Source: Corylus avellana
Lineage: Eukaryota; Streptophyta; Magnoliopsida; Fagales; Betulaceae
Assembly (NCBI RefSeq): GCF_901000735.1
Contig: NC_081547.1
Span: 2,666,001 to 2,730,000, forward strand
DNA length: 64,000 nt
Direction of reading: 5' to 3'
A program made the translations under genes and the position numbers. The notes under the pieces are model-generated. The model saw only the letters and a list, made by a program, of their open reading frames with translations. It had not been told where the DNA came from and made no database searches. This document shows positions 13,768 to 26,086 of the stretch, piece after piece. Numbering within the stretch: the first letter of the stretch is position 1; every line of letters starts with the position of its first letter.

Positions 13768-14823
13768 GATGTGGATATCGCTTCGAGGATTGGAGGCATC
13801 AGACTGTTTATAACCTAGTAGATATTGCAGTGTTCCCTGTGAATAAATAACTGAATGAATCTGTGGGATAACATATCTCTAAGTCCCACACGTGGCCTGG
13901 TTCCCATGGTTTACCAGTAGAAATATATAATTTTAGGCCTAGGAATTTCCTTAGTAGACTTTTTTTTTTATTGGTTCCTTTGATTATGAGGAAAAAGGGA
14001 AATTAGCATTGTTTCAACTTCCTTTATGAAAATAGGAAACTCATTGAGTTTTGTACAGTTAGCTGAGCCAATGACATATCCATTGAGTTGTGAATTGTTG
14101 GTGGATGTTTTCCTCTTCTAAAAATTTTCACGGTAGATTGCGTTTTCCAGAGCAGAGCAAAAACGGCTGATCCTCAAGCTTAAGTTCCGCCGGCCCAATA
14201 CAAATTTTAACGAAGCTGCCAAACTTGAGCACTGAAACTCTGTAAACTCCTCACCAACCGCATACTTAGCACTTGTGTTGGTTTTTGTTTTTTTCTCTAA
14301 CCAATTACAAAGAGAGAAGGGAAGGAGAAGAAGAATGCATCAAATGAAAAACACAGAAGACCTAAATGCTACTGAAAATGGGTCATAAGAATGGCTCAGC
14401 TCAATGGATTCTTGGCCCATTGGGCAAGAAAGAGGCCGCCAAGAACCTCATTCCCTTTCCAAACACCACACAAAAATGAGAAACTGGCCCAAAATTAAAA
14501 AAAAAAAACGAAAAAACGGTGCATTTGATGGAGATGCTACAATTCCCCCTCTCCCGCATTGATCAGGATGAAAAAAAAAAAAAAAAAAAAAAACGATGGA
14601 GATGCTACAAACGGCGCGTTTTCTATTGTATACATGTGTACGGATTCCCTCGTCAGCTTCAAATGAAGTACCTCTTTCTACCATTCCAATTCCATAATTC
14701 AGATCGATCTCTCGCTCGCTCGCTGGCAATCAGTTTATGAATGGCTAACGAGCCAGGGATTCTCTGAGATCTGAAAATTGCAATTTCTCTTTTCTACTGA
14801 TCTCCCGAAGTAGGAAAAGGAAA
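13768..14823. other. Spacer between ACBP3-like and MFSD5-like genes
   Basis: The first 200 bases contain GTGAATAAATAACTGAATG and read as the ACBP 3' UTR. The rest has no gene. It holds a 53-bp retro-insertion (14543-14595) and, near 14700-14725, the CTCGCTCGCTCGCTGG run that probably belongs to the promoter or leader of the next gene, which has no clear TATA box. Confidence 0.55.
14543..14595 (+). mobile_element. Very short A-tailed retro-insertion with 16-bp target duplication
   Basis: About 28 unique bases followed by a poly(A) run are flanked by perfect direct repeats of GATGGAGATGCTACAA at 14527-14542 and 14596-14611. This is the structure left by LINE machinery inserting the extreme 3' end of an RNA. 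The source RNA cannot be identified from so short a piece. Confidence 0.8.
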
Positions 14824-17800
14824 ATGGGAGTGGTCATTGAGAGCTCCGTTTGGGAACCGAATCCCGCCCTATACATCTTCATCTTCCTCTCGTGCCTCGC
14901 CTCGATCTTTCTCTTCCCTTTCGCATCCAACCACAGCTCTGCAAGCAAAACCCCGTCGCTCTTCGACCACGGATTATCATCTTCCTTCCTCCGTTTTCAG
15001 CGGAACTTCCTCTTTCTCTATTCGCTCGCTTCAGGTCAGCCACTTACTCTCTCTCTCTCTCTCTCTCCCTTATATATGAATGAGTCTGTGTGTTTGTGCG
15101 CGGAACCCTAACGAACTTTTCAGTTAAGTTTCTTTTGGCTGCTGAGAAAATACCGCTAGAGAAAACGAAATTGGAATGCGGAATCCCCTGTGATTAAGTT
15201 ATAAATACACACATCTATATATACACATATGCGGAACCTTAACGAGAGGTTTGCGGTCAGGTTTCTTTTGGTTGCTGAGAAAATGCGGTGAAGGAAACGG
15301 AATCGGAATGCGGAATCTCGTGTGATTACGAGATTTATTTGTGATCTTAATTATTTTCTTTTTTTTCTTTCCTTGCAATTTCTCGGCAACCAAACGGAGA
15401 GAGTACGATACGAGGAGTCCTTTTGGCGAATTTGGCGGGTTTAGGATTTCGGATCGCTTATATCTGGTTTTGTTTTCCGTTTCTCACAGCAATGGAAGGA
15501 CTGTGGTCAGTGTTCGGAGAGTTCGAGTTGGCTCACTATGGCGTTAGCAGAGAGCAAATGGTTCTGTCAATCTGTGTAGGCTCTGCGGCTGCTCTTCTCG
15601 TTGGCTCATTCTTAGGCGTGCTTTCTGATCTAATGTAAGTGCCTTTTTTTTTTTTGGTTGCTATTGTGTGGATTATTCAGCATTTAATTGGAGAAAAAAG
15701 AAAAAGGTTATTATCATATGAAACAAAATTGGACATAGTGACTTTCTGAATTCTTGAGCAGTTGTATTATTTGCAAGTTCTTTTGACATTAAGGACACTC
15801 CATATTCATCTGGATGTCATTAGCTTGATGGAATAGTTGCAAACAATGCCAAGATTCAATAATTTTTTAAGAAATGGGCCACCATGATAATAGTAATTTC
15901 CAGACACTCTGCCAATGAGCTTTAGCTCAAATGGTACTTCCTCCCTTTAGCAGAGTGGAGGGTGAGGTCATGGGTTCGAGCACCACTGGGTGCGTGTGTA
16001 GCTTACCAATAATAATAATAATAATAAGTAATTCCGGACATTAAATATTTAAGAAATGTTTCCTTCTAGTGTGCCTCTGTTTTGCAGTAAGATTACTTAA
16101 GTAATATTCAGACCTAGACATTGGATTTCTTCTGTTTAGCTTTCATATTTTTGATGTACGGCATGTAAACAAAACATCTGAACTTAATACAATCAAGTCT
16201 TCTGTTGGTATTTACATCATTATTCCATGCTTTACGCATCGTGTTTCAGCTATGCTACACAATTAACATTCAGGTTGACTGAGTGCCTAGTGTAAATTCC
16301 TGCATTTGGTGACATCTTTGGAGTGTTAGTTTTTCAAATTTATGGAATAGAATATGTAACCTAACAAAATCAATTATTCGATGCCTGTGTGTAGCGGTCC
16401 AGAAAAGGTTTGTCTGATTTTTTGCATCCTTCACCTTTTTGTCGGCATATGGAAGAGGATTATTGCTCATCCAAGTGTTCTTGTAGCAAGCATCTGTTTG
16501 TCTCTTGCCTCTTCAATATTTTCATTCAGTTTCGAGACATGGATGGTAGTTCAACATGAAAAGGTTCGTTAAGAGATATCATTCTTTATTTTTACTTTCT
16601 TGTAGGGAAAGTATTTGGTGTAGGAGCACAATTTTTCCTGATGGAATTGACCTTGATTTATCGTTTGTTTTTACCTGATTAAGTGATTAGTTCCTGTTCT
16701 GTTGTACTAAAGTGTTTTGGGACACTGTGAACTCCTTTATGACATTATAGGCATGTGTTGAGATAGCTAGATTGCTGATGATTATGGTATATATATATAT
16801 TTTGCAGCAAGGGCACAGACAAGATTCAATGAGTGACACATTTTGGTTAATGAGTTTCTTTGAGGCTGCATCTTACATTGGAAGCCAGGTGCTTGCAAAT
16901 TGGCTGGTTGGTGATAACATGGAGAAGAACATGGTATCTCCTTCCAGTGCAGCTATATTCTTGGCAATGATAAGCATTATTTGTGTTACTGGAGGATTGA
17001 GAGGAACTGCACGAACAGCTGCATTTAAGGAGTATAGAGTGTCCTTCTATGCATATATTTTAGGTGGTAAGGGTCCCATCTTTTTAATAAAATTTATCTT
17101 GTCTGTTCTTTTAAACAAACTAAGTTAAGACAATTTCAAAATGACTGCCAAATCAGTTATTAACTAAGCTTGAGTAAAACTGGAAACGTACTGGTATCAC
17201 GAAATTTCGAATTCATCCAAGTTGGAAAAATAACTGAACTAATTTTTTAGATTCTATACTAGTTTGATGTCATTAAATGTTTTAATGCCTCATGGGGCCA
17301 TCATCTTGTTGACAAGTAATTTACTGCCTCCAAATAGTATTCATCATTCTCTTCCTCCTTTTTGCTACCTTCATCTCTTTGCTGCTCTGCACTGTTAGTC
17401 CTCACAATTCGTCACTCCCCTGATCAATGATAGTCTTTCTTCTCTTTAATCATAAACTTATATATGTGAACTAATTTATGTAGATCACCCTTTTATTGCT
17501 GAGTGAAGATGAGTGCTTATAGAACATCCCTCATTTTTGTGGATCTCTGCATTTTGAGTGTTACGCAATATGAACATTCTTGTGGTTGAGAGGACTGGTT
17601 GCATCCTAGGTTATACTAGTAGTCTAATATTTAATGATTAGACAGCTGATTTCCAAATACGCTTTTGCATGTGGTTATTGTTGATGAAATTTTTATGATT
17701 GGCAGATAAAAGGATATTGCTTTTGGCATGGGCACAAGCTTGCCTTAACTTCTCCATTACAGTGTTTTGGATTCTGTGGGCCCCAACATTGGTGGTATGT

Positions 17801-18983
17801 ACATGAGAAGGTTATCTACTGAATTGTGAATTATCTACCAAATTGTGAAATTCTTTGAAACTCTTGTAAATTTAGGCTGATGGACGAGAAGTGCATCTAG
17901 GGTTGATATATCCTTGTTTGCTGGGTACGAGAATGCTAGGAAGCACAGTATTCCCGTGGCTCATCAGCGGATCATTGTCACTTCGAACTGAGGATTGCCT
18001 AGTATATTCATTTATCATAATGGGATTTGTGTTGTCTATAATAGCTTATGATTATCAGGTAAAATGCCTTGTGGAAATATGACACACAGATTATCTGTTC
18101 CAGCTCTGGTGCTAGATGTTCGGAATTTTACATTTTTCATTTCTAATATGCAGGAAATCGGAGTTTTGGTCACATTATTTTGCTTATTCCATGCTTGTGT
18201 TGGACTGATCTTACCTTCACTTGCCAGATTGAGGACCATGTATGCTAAAACTAAGTGTTGTATCTCTCAACTTTGAAAGTGTTGGCTGTAAAAATTTTAT
18301 GCGGATTTGTGTTGATAGTTCTGCTATTAATTGTATTAACAGGTATGTGCCAAATGAGTTGCGTGGAGGAATGATGAGCCTTTCTCTAGCCCCTGCTAAT
18401 GCAGCAATTCTGCTTTTTATGATCCAAGTGCGTCTTTCTCTTCCGCAAAGGCTTGTTAACAGGAAATAGAAATAAACATATTTTCATCTAGTGTTCCGCT
18501 GGTTGGTTGATGTGCTGCACCAGTGGTAGACTGATCATAATTTTTTCCCTGGTGATTTCTGACTTGACCACCTTTTTCTCATTTCAATACGTGGGATTGC
18601 AAAATATATAGTTATTTAGAGGCTGAAACTTTATAGCATGTCTAGAAATAGAAGAGGATGCAACCCAACTGAGAACATTAGAAGTATGACATAGATGATA
18701 TGCAGTAGTTTGACTGAGTAACTGTGTGTAGAATATACACCCTCACAAAGAGGTTTCGGACTTGGCAATACTGCTTTCATTCTGTTCACATATGTTTTCA
18801 TGCCAATATACTGTCATATGCTATAGTTGCTAATTGTTATGATTGCAGGGAGGGTACTATTGGAACATCGGGAATGCAGCAATAATGGCCTTTGCTGCAT
18901 TGGGGCTACTCACAGCGGCTGGTAGCATGCATGTATTGAAGCGATTGGGGAAGCAACCTTATCAAAACTGGCACAAATTGTGA
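14824..18983 (+). CDS. MFSD5-like molybdate-anion transporter (major facilitator superfamily)
   Basis: This is a polytopic membrane protein of the MFSD5/MOT2 family, whose algal and human members move molybdate. Nine exons give 453 aa: 14824-15034, 15490-15634, 16395-16563, 16808-17066, 17706-17794, 17876-18058, 18154-18239, 18343-18427 and 18849-18983. Summed length is 1362 nt, and all borders are GT-AG. The N terminus MGVVIESSVWEPNPALYIFI is the conserved start of the plant family. About twelve hydrophobic segments follow. Recognisable blocks are MEGLWSVFGEFELAHYG after segment 2, FSFETWMVVQHEKQ, the FWLMSFFEAASYIGSQVLANW helix, FYAYILGDKR, WAPTLVADGREVHLGLIYPC and YVPNELRGGMMSLSLAPANAA. 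There is no frame break. Substrate is inferred from the family. Intron 1 has a tandem duplication and intron 2 a SINE. Confidence 0.93.
15100..15340 (+). repeat. Tandem duplication in MFSD5-like intron 1
   Basis: Two diverged copies with a period of about 131 bases begin GCGGAACCCTAACGA (near 15100) and GCGGAACCTTAACGA (15231). Each continues with the TTTCTTTTGG, TGCTGAGAAAAT and GGAATGCGGAATC blocks. Point differences and small indels show the duplication is not recent. Confidence 0.8.
15907..16026 (+). mobile_element. tRNA-derived SINE with TAA-repeat tail
   Basis: GCTTTAGCTCAAATGGTACT near 15919 matches a tRNA A box, and GGTCATGGGTTCGAGCACC at 15966-15984 matches a B box. The element ends in (AAT)n. 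Imperfect target duplications AGTAATTTCCAGACA (15892-15906) and AGTAATTCCGGACA (16027-16040) flank it. Intact boxes suggest it is fairly young. It lies in intron 2 of the transporter gene, in the sense direction. Confidence 0.85.
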
Positions 18984-20000
18984 TTTCATACCCATTAAAA
19001 TGTCAAGCTTGTCAATTGTCATACTTGATGGGAATGGGGAGTAAAAGGAAAAGAAGAGGTTTGTGGGTTCAGGATTCCGCTGATGCATTTAGCAGGTGTG
19101 GCAATATGGATGGAAAGGAAACAAAAGGAATTGGAAAAATGAATCAACATTCGACTCATAAGGAGACTGAAATGTAGGTTGTTACACGCGCATGTTGGGC
19201 CGGATTGGAGGTAAGCCCAAGCTGAATGGAAGATTTCATGGCTGGATTGTAGCTGAGCTCGAACTCAATCTCAGTTGTAAATTCTCGGCCTCAATCTGAG
19301 ATCTGAAATTCTCGGTCGTAACCAAATCCAAAACAAGTCAACTCAGGTCGGGCCTTTTTCTTCTAAGGAGGTCAGCCCTCGGATGAATTGTCAACCTCAT
19401 GTTTCTTTTAGGCTGATTGTTCATATCATCTTGGGTTAAGTTAGAAAGACACATTAGCAATATGGGATTGGGTTGTGGAGATCTCAACCCAGTCCAACTT
19501 GATACTTTGAAATTTTTAACCTGCAACCCAGGTCTGAAAAATCCCAAACGTATGTTGCTCACATCAGAATTAATCAGTTGGGTAACTTGCACTCCAAAGA
19601 AAAGAAAAAAGAAAAAAAAGAGAGACTAATTTACTTACGGAACAAATTAGCTGATGTGACTGGATCACACTGTTGTCAAGCTGATGGTCCAATCATCGGA
19701 CTTCATCACATACTACCATCAAAGCGTTCTCTCCTCTACCTATCGAGTTTTGGCCCACGAACTATGAGATTATCCATTTGAATTAATTTTTTGTTTTATT
19801 TGTAGATTTAATTTCATACACTATATTGGCCGATTTTAGGGTGTTTGTTGGGGTCCCTCCCTCCGTGACCGTGTTCACAAAAAATAGAAGGATGATATGA
19901 CATGAGATATTACCGGCCAATGTGAAAGTTTGTCAAAACTCCAAGAATATTTCATGCTAAACAGTCGGATCAAAACAAAACTGATTGCAGGTACAACTAT
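18984..20000. other. Spacer between two convergent genes (MFSD5-like and P4H)
   Basis: It contains the 3' UTRs of both genes. In between, at 19190-19560, is a moderately GC-rich stretch with repeated TCTCGG and AACCCAG motifs, which resembles decayed repeat DNA. I see no coding frame that continues through splice sites. Confidence 0.5.
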
Positions 20001-23000
20001 TTAATCATCTTGTTCTTGATCCCGAATCCACTTTGTAGCCACCCATTTTACACCTTTAATTACGGGACAGCTGCCATGAAGCGACGTCTGCCAAAGAATT
20101 CGATTAATAATGACTATCGGAAGAAGCCAACAAACAGCAATCCACGCAATTATGATAATGATGTTACTAACCGGATCAATGGTAGCATTTGGGAAGAGTG
20201 AATAAAATAGAAGTCCATCCCCTTTGCGTGGCTTCACTTTCAAGCCCATACAGTCTTGGAAATCATAGCTTGCATCCATGTTGAAGCCATTCTGCGTATC
20301 AGAGCATTGGATTTATGAACCCCCCAAAAGAGCGGAATAAGATAAATCAAGCATAGGATAATTGCCTAGATGCATTTTGAACAAGTTAACAAACTAAAAC
20401 TGAGATGGAAATAACCCCACGAGGTTAACTCAAAGTGGTATGGGCCTTGGTATTAGTGACATCCATATCAAGTTTAAGGTTTGAATCCTTTTGGTTACAA
20501 ACAATTCTTCGGGGTCATGCTCACTGGCAAAGTCGGAATCTTACCCAATCCGCATGGAGGGAACACTTTGCATGGGTTTAGAGTTTGCCCAACATGAGTG
20601 GCACACGAAGTGGCCTTGCCTTAAAAGATGTTCCCCACCAAAATTATATATAGAGAGAGAGAGAGAGGGAGAGAGAAAGAGAGAAAGAGAGAGAAATTCC
20701 ATCCTAAAAGAAAATGCAACAGAAAACAGAGGTCATTTTACCTCAAATGGAAACATAGTTTCCCCTCCTCCTTCAACATTAGATAAATACAACAAGAAAG
20801 AAGCAACCTGTATGAAGAAACACTGACTTGTCATCATTCTTTATAACCGTTGACTCCACAATAATTAATAATTAAAAGTCCATAACTAAGCATGTCAAGC
20901 AATGAAGAAACACCGAAGATATGGAAATAAACGTATTAGTGTATATATGCTATATGGTTCAAACTAGTCAAAAGGAGATACATTTCATTAAGGCTCATCA
21001 TAAATAAACTCACAAATCATCTTGAATGTGATAGCAAATTGAGATCATTTGGAGGTGAGTGTTGCTATTGTCATCACCAAAGCATAAACTTATAGCCCGT
21101 TTAGAATTGCGTTAAAAAATATATATTTTGTTTATATATAAAAAAATAAAAAATAAAAAAGCTTGAAAGAGCTTTTTTAAAAAGTCTAATTTTCAAGCTT
21201 CCCCAAATGCAGTTTTGAGCTTTTTAGAGCAAAAAAAGTGAAAAAAAAAAAAGAAAAGTGATTTATAAGCTTTTTATCAAACGGACCACTGGTACAACTT
21301 TTTATGTATTAAAAATATTTTTTTAAGTTTTTTAACGCAATCTCAAATAAGCTCTTAATGTCAACATAACTGGTCAAGTGATAATAAATCTAACAAAGCA
21401 CTTTGTTCAATTTTGTTCTGCCTATTTTTATAGCAATTGAAGTGCAAGGATAAACAAAACACCCATTGTTGCACATATTTTCTCAATCTTTTTGAGAAGA
21501 CAATTACGTAAGATGCTGCATTATCACCTTAAGCTATTAGCCCAAATGCAATTATAAAAATAAATAAAATAAAATAAAAAAGCAAACACGCTATAAACTA
21601 TATTATTGGGAAAAAAAAAGTTCCGTGATCACAAAAAAAAAAAAACAGCTTTTTTGCTTAAGATGTACCCTTTGGCTCTTCTGTGGGCCATATTCGGCAG
21701 GACTGAATGCGTCATAATGAGACTTATACAACTGCCCAACCTCATATCGCAAGATGTTGAACGCCTGAAACATGGTAATATCCTCAGACAATTCTAAAAT
21801 TTCCATGAAATAAAAAGGCTAACTACTTCAACGATAAAAAAAAAAAAAAAAAAAAAACAGAGTTGAATATAAGAATTATTTACATTATGAATAAGAGAAA
21901 AGCAGGTATCAGCCAAAAAGCATAGAAGGTAATATCGCGTTATTCAGCACTGGTGATTTCTAACAAGTTGTTGATAGGTTGTGTTGGACCATAACACTCC
22001 TAATGAAAAGGGCAAGAAATTTTTTCAAAAGATTCTCATTGTACAATGAATTCAGATATGTGCCAATTCTTATTCATGGACAAACTCAAATTCATACACC
22101 ACAAAAAAAAAAAAAAAAAAAAAAGAGAAGAAAAAAAGTCTTCTTCTTGCCACTAACAGACTAGAATCTGGAAATATGAAGGCAACATGAGAAACTTTTT
22201 TCCTGGTTCTATAATGTTGGGTGGTGAATAGAGAGGGAGAGAGGGAGAAAGGGGAAGAGAACAAAAAAAACTCTTAAGATATCCACATAATTGAGGCAAC
22301 AGATGTAAATATGCATTTTTGCTGAGGATCAATTTATTTGGAAGGTTCAGATAAAAAAAGCTTCAAGGTACAAACCAAACACCACCACTCTCCTAAATAC
22401 TATTCATCTCATTTTTCTCAAAAAATCAACATCGAAATATTTTCAATTTTTATATCACATAATTTACTTTTTACTATTATTCAAATAAAAAAATCACTAC
22501 AAAACAAAAATTTTTCACTTTTCAATACTACCTTTTCAACTTTTCTATACCGATCATTATTATTATTATTTTATTTAAAATGCATAAACAATGCCGTGTT
22601 GCCATATTGTTTAACAAGCAGGCCATATTGTTTAACAAGCAGGGCCACGATGTGCTATCCATGTGTGAGCAAAGCAACTGCAGCAGAGATCCACAACTAA
22701 ATTGCCACTGAACTGAACATGCTACTAAATGCAGGGGAACATCAAAAAATCTTCTTCCCCATGCCAAAGAAAATAATAGAGAAAAGGAAGAAAGGACAAC
22801 CAAGAAAACAAGCTGATTGGAAGGAGATGCAGAAGGCAATTATACAGGTATTATCAACCGGTTTCCATTCTCCACTGCAACTCAAAGAAAGCAAAGTCAA
22901 TCAACCAACAACACCCCACCAACCCCCCCCCCCCCAGCATCAACTTTTCTATGTCTTTTAACTTTGTATTTACAGATAAACATAAACGTCTTTTCTATAT

Positions 23001-24879
23001 AAAAAAGGCATTTCAGATCCATCAAATTGAAAATAGCTATAGTCTTTTGCATATCATATAATCATAATTATACACTATATCTTTATCTGCTAACCAAGAG
23101 AGAAAGAGAGAAAGAGATACTGATGATGATAAATACAATGACTAGCACCTCTCCATGGTTCCTGGGAAGCATTGTCGCCCTTGCAATTTTTCCCTCAATC
23201 ACATCCAAAATCCCAGTTTTGTCTTCCTCGGCACTAAGAAATACGCCAGAACTGTTTCATAGGAAGAGTAAGCTAATGGTAGAATGTCTCATCAACATAA
23301 TCAGTCTGTCCTTAAACTTGATAAAGATGCCCATCACCATGATCATCAATTCTCACATACACTCTCAATACCACAAAAAACGTACACCAAGAAATAGCTT
23401 TAAGTGTATAGTAAAACATCAGATAATAACGACAACAAAAAAACACACAACAGAGAAAGAGAAGGAAAGAAAGATGAAAAAGTTGCAATCGGCAATGATT
23501 CAATATTCAAGACTATGAATTTTCAAATTAATTAATTACTTAGACTATCTTACATTCTTCTTCCATTTTATTCATTAATTCATTGGGAAAAAGAGAGATA
23601 AAGTTGAGAAACATCATCTGGTAATTTCACACCGATCAGTTCACGTTTCATTGGTTTCTGTTGTGCGCTGTTGCTCTCTCCCTCGAAGCCTTTGTTTACT
23701 TCCAAAACGATTTGTTTGGTTCTGTTCAATTTGCTTCGTTTACCTTTCATTCAGTATAAGGTATTACATTATTTAAAATTTTTAAATGACAAGAAAATAT
23801 AAACAACTTATACACCGTTTTCATTTTAGTTTTGCCTCCAACCTAAAATTCTAGTTCCACAAGAAAGAATCACACTCAATTTCACTCGTTGCCAATTCCA
23901 ATATCACATGGCAGACTTCGAATTTCTGCATGCCTATTGTGCTTAAAATATTATATGCATAACCAATATCCAGCTAAGGCTCTGTTAAATCGAAGCAAAT
24001 TGAATGTCTCAGCTAAGGCTATGCATAACCCGTATGGTATCAAAGACAACTCAATCAACCTTATAATATATATAGTTTACGGTAAAATACTCTCTCCCTC
24101 TCACACACACATAAACACAAACACACAGAAGTAACATACCTTGTTCTGATTCCCTTTATGCTCTCTTCTGTGTCTCCCGGTCGTAAAGCCAAGGTTGATG
24201 GTCGAAGACGCGGCTCTGCCATTTCTATTACGCTTTGGCATTGTTCTGGTGTTGCAAAATTGGGAAAATATACAGCCCGCGGCCTCCAGCTCAAAACCTA
24301 TTGGGAGTAAAACTACATGTGAAATATACAATTCAGAAAAGAAAAAAAATCTAATTCAACAATTAAGTATATTAACTCTCATTCTCTCAATCAGAATCAT
24401 GTGATTCACACTCATTAGGCAGATTTTGGTTCGAGGCTTCGAGCTTAGTTCCTATCCAATTGAAATATTTAAACAGCCACAAAAACGAAAAAAAGAAATC
24501 TCAAAGAATTGCTTAAACCGATCGTACCTGAAAGGGAATTGAAGTAACAGAATCATCTCCGGTCTCTCCAGGATTCAATAAACTGTACTCTCTTCCCTCG
24601 TTGATCGACTCGAGCCGTCTCGGTCTCTGCCTAGCAATAGAAATACCCAGCCGATGAAATTAAAAGAAAAAACTGTTAAAATATTTTCCAAAAACATAGA
24701 GAAAAAGGAAAACTGTGTGAAATTTGGAATTCGAAGGAATCGACCTGATCGGAGAGGCGAGAAGAGGCGAAGAAGCCGGCGACGACGAGGAAGAAGAAGA
24801 AGCTTAAGAGGAGGACCGCCGGTGACGGTAGCTTCCTCGTCGTCATGCTCCAATTCCCCTTGGCGCTTTTGCTTTTCAT
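20001..24879 (-). CDS. P4H9: Prolyl 4-hydroxylase, P4H9-like (Fe(II)/2-oxoglutarate oxygenase)
   Basis: Plant P4Hs hydroxylate proline in extensins and arabinogalactan proteins in the ER and Golgi. Eight exons on the minus strand: 24745-24879, 24528-24626, 24140-24297, 23149-23251, 21669-21764, 20742-20807, 20172-20291 and 20001-20087. They total 864 nt and encode 287 aa, close to the usual length. Residues 1-18 are basic and 20-38 form a type II signal anchor. Catalytic residues are H181 and D183 (SHYDAF), distal H263 (SLHGSCP) and K273 (KGVKW), with the His-to-Lys spacing of 10 seen in P4Hs. Start choice: the MKSKSAKGNW opening resembles P4H9 proteins; a later Met at residue 12 is possible. 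The last intron (20088-20171, 84 nt) is in frame and stop-free. Introns contain a SINE, a GA microsatellite and a Tourist-like MITE. Confidence 0.95.
20421..20500 (+). mobile_element. tRNA-derived SINE head in a P4H intron
   Basis: GAGGTTAACTCAAAGTGGTA (20421-20440) resembles an A box, and AAGGTTTGAATCC (from 20476) a B box. The family body probably continues to about 20640. It is antisense to the P4H gene. Target duplications were not found, so the outer limits are uncertain. Confidence 0.6.
20651..20695 (+). repeat. (GA)n microsatellite
   Basis: An interrupted GA run of about 45 bases lies in the P4H intron between exons 6 and 7, just after the SINE-like sequence. Confidence 0.9.
21093..21354. 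mobile_element. Tourist-like (PIF/Harbinger) MITE in a P4H intron
   Basis: The left end TAGCCCGTTTAGAATTGCGT and the reverse complement of the right end, GAGCTTATTTGAGATTGCGT, are related inverted repeats. TTA flanks both sides (21090-21092 and 21355-21357), the target duplication expected for PIF/Harbinger. The interior is AT-rich and non-coding. Confidence 0.7.
22601..22642 (+). repeat. 21-bp tandem duplication in a P4H intron
   Basis: GCCATATTGTTTAACAAGCA plus G occurs twice, head to tail and identical. Confidence 0.9.
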
Positions 24880-25435
24880 ATCCACCGTGAGCTTGTTGTT
24901 CAAAAATTCAAATACGCAACCTCTCGTTCTCAGTTCTCACTTAGTTTCTCTTTGAGTCGAGTCCGTTTAGCTTTCGTTTCGTTGGGATGGGTCGGTGTTG
25001 GGCAGGTAGTCAATTTAAAGGACTTGGGGGGTTTCGTTATGGAAACCGTACGATACGGCGGGAATTTTCTTTAACGGATGGATTGACTTTGATTCTACTT
25101 ATCAAATCGTGCTGGATTTTCATGTCCAGACAACTAATTGCATCATGTCATTTCGGTAGCTTCCAGGATTAGAAAAGAAGTTTCCTGTATTAGCGCATTG
25201 AACTTTCAAATTTTAAGAATGATGCTTTGATAAAACTTTTTAGAGGATGCTTTACTGCTCTTAAAATTCTTTCAATTTAATCTCTAACACATAAAAATAA
25301 TTTATATTTTTTTTTAATAATTTGTGGTTCTTATATTATTTTTGAATGACATTAGTAAAAAAATTTGTGTTTTTTACTTGTTTAAACAGTTGACACTTCT
25401 AGATTTTGATTGAAAAAATTGTTGAAATTTTTTTT

Positions 25436-26086
25436 AAGGTTAAATACTTTATTTGTACATGAGTTTGCTTTTTTTTTTTTTTTTTTTTTAACCTAAGGTT
25501 CAAAAAGAGTCATATATGATGTCTGACTTACGGGAAAATACTTAGTACTTCCATTAGGTTTCGTCACACATGTCATTATATAAAAATGTTACGTGTCTTA
25601 AATTTTTTTTTTTAAAAAAAAATTAAACCTGAAAAAAAAATTTTGAAAAATTCATAGGGTGGCCGGCCACCCCCATTTTGGTCATTGAGGGTGGCCCAAG
25701 GCTGGTCTAGGTGTGGCTAAACCACCCCTAAGGTCCTTGGAAAAGCCACCCCCAATGGCCACAAAGGGGGTGGCCAAGGCCTTTGAGGGTGGCTTTGACC
25801 ACCACCTTTTTGGCTATTGGGGGTGGCCGAACCACCCCCAGACAGGCCTTAGGGGTGGCTGGGCACCTCATGAATTTTTATTTTTTATTTTTTATTTTTT
25901 ATTTTTGTAGGTTTAATTTTTCTATTATTATTATTTTTTTTAGGGCATGTGACATTTTGTTAGTTTTGGTTAGCGAAGGTACTCAGTTGGCATTTTCCTT
26001 TAAATAAGATTTATGACCTTTTTGTACCCTAGGTGAGAAAAAAATAAAAACTGCAAATCTAGATACTAATAAAGTATTTAACCCAA
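25436..26086. mobile_element. Foldback element with GC-rich GGGGTGGCC core
   Basis: AAGGTTAAATACTTTATTTG at 25436 is matched in reverse by AATAAAGTATTTAACCC ending near 26085. The outer 150 bases on each side are imperfect inverted repeats. The core, 25660-25870, is a run of short inverted repeats of the type GGGGTGGCCGAACCACCCC, unlike the AT-rich surroundings. Similar cores occur at 39950-40030 and in weaker form near 59290. Superfamily is not clear; Mutator-like is possible. Confidence 0.65.

Noticed and set aside
22528..22961. An extra gene inside a P4H intron
   Set aside because: The frames on both strands are low complexity and overlap microsatellites and a 21-bp tandem repeat.
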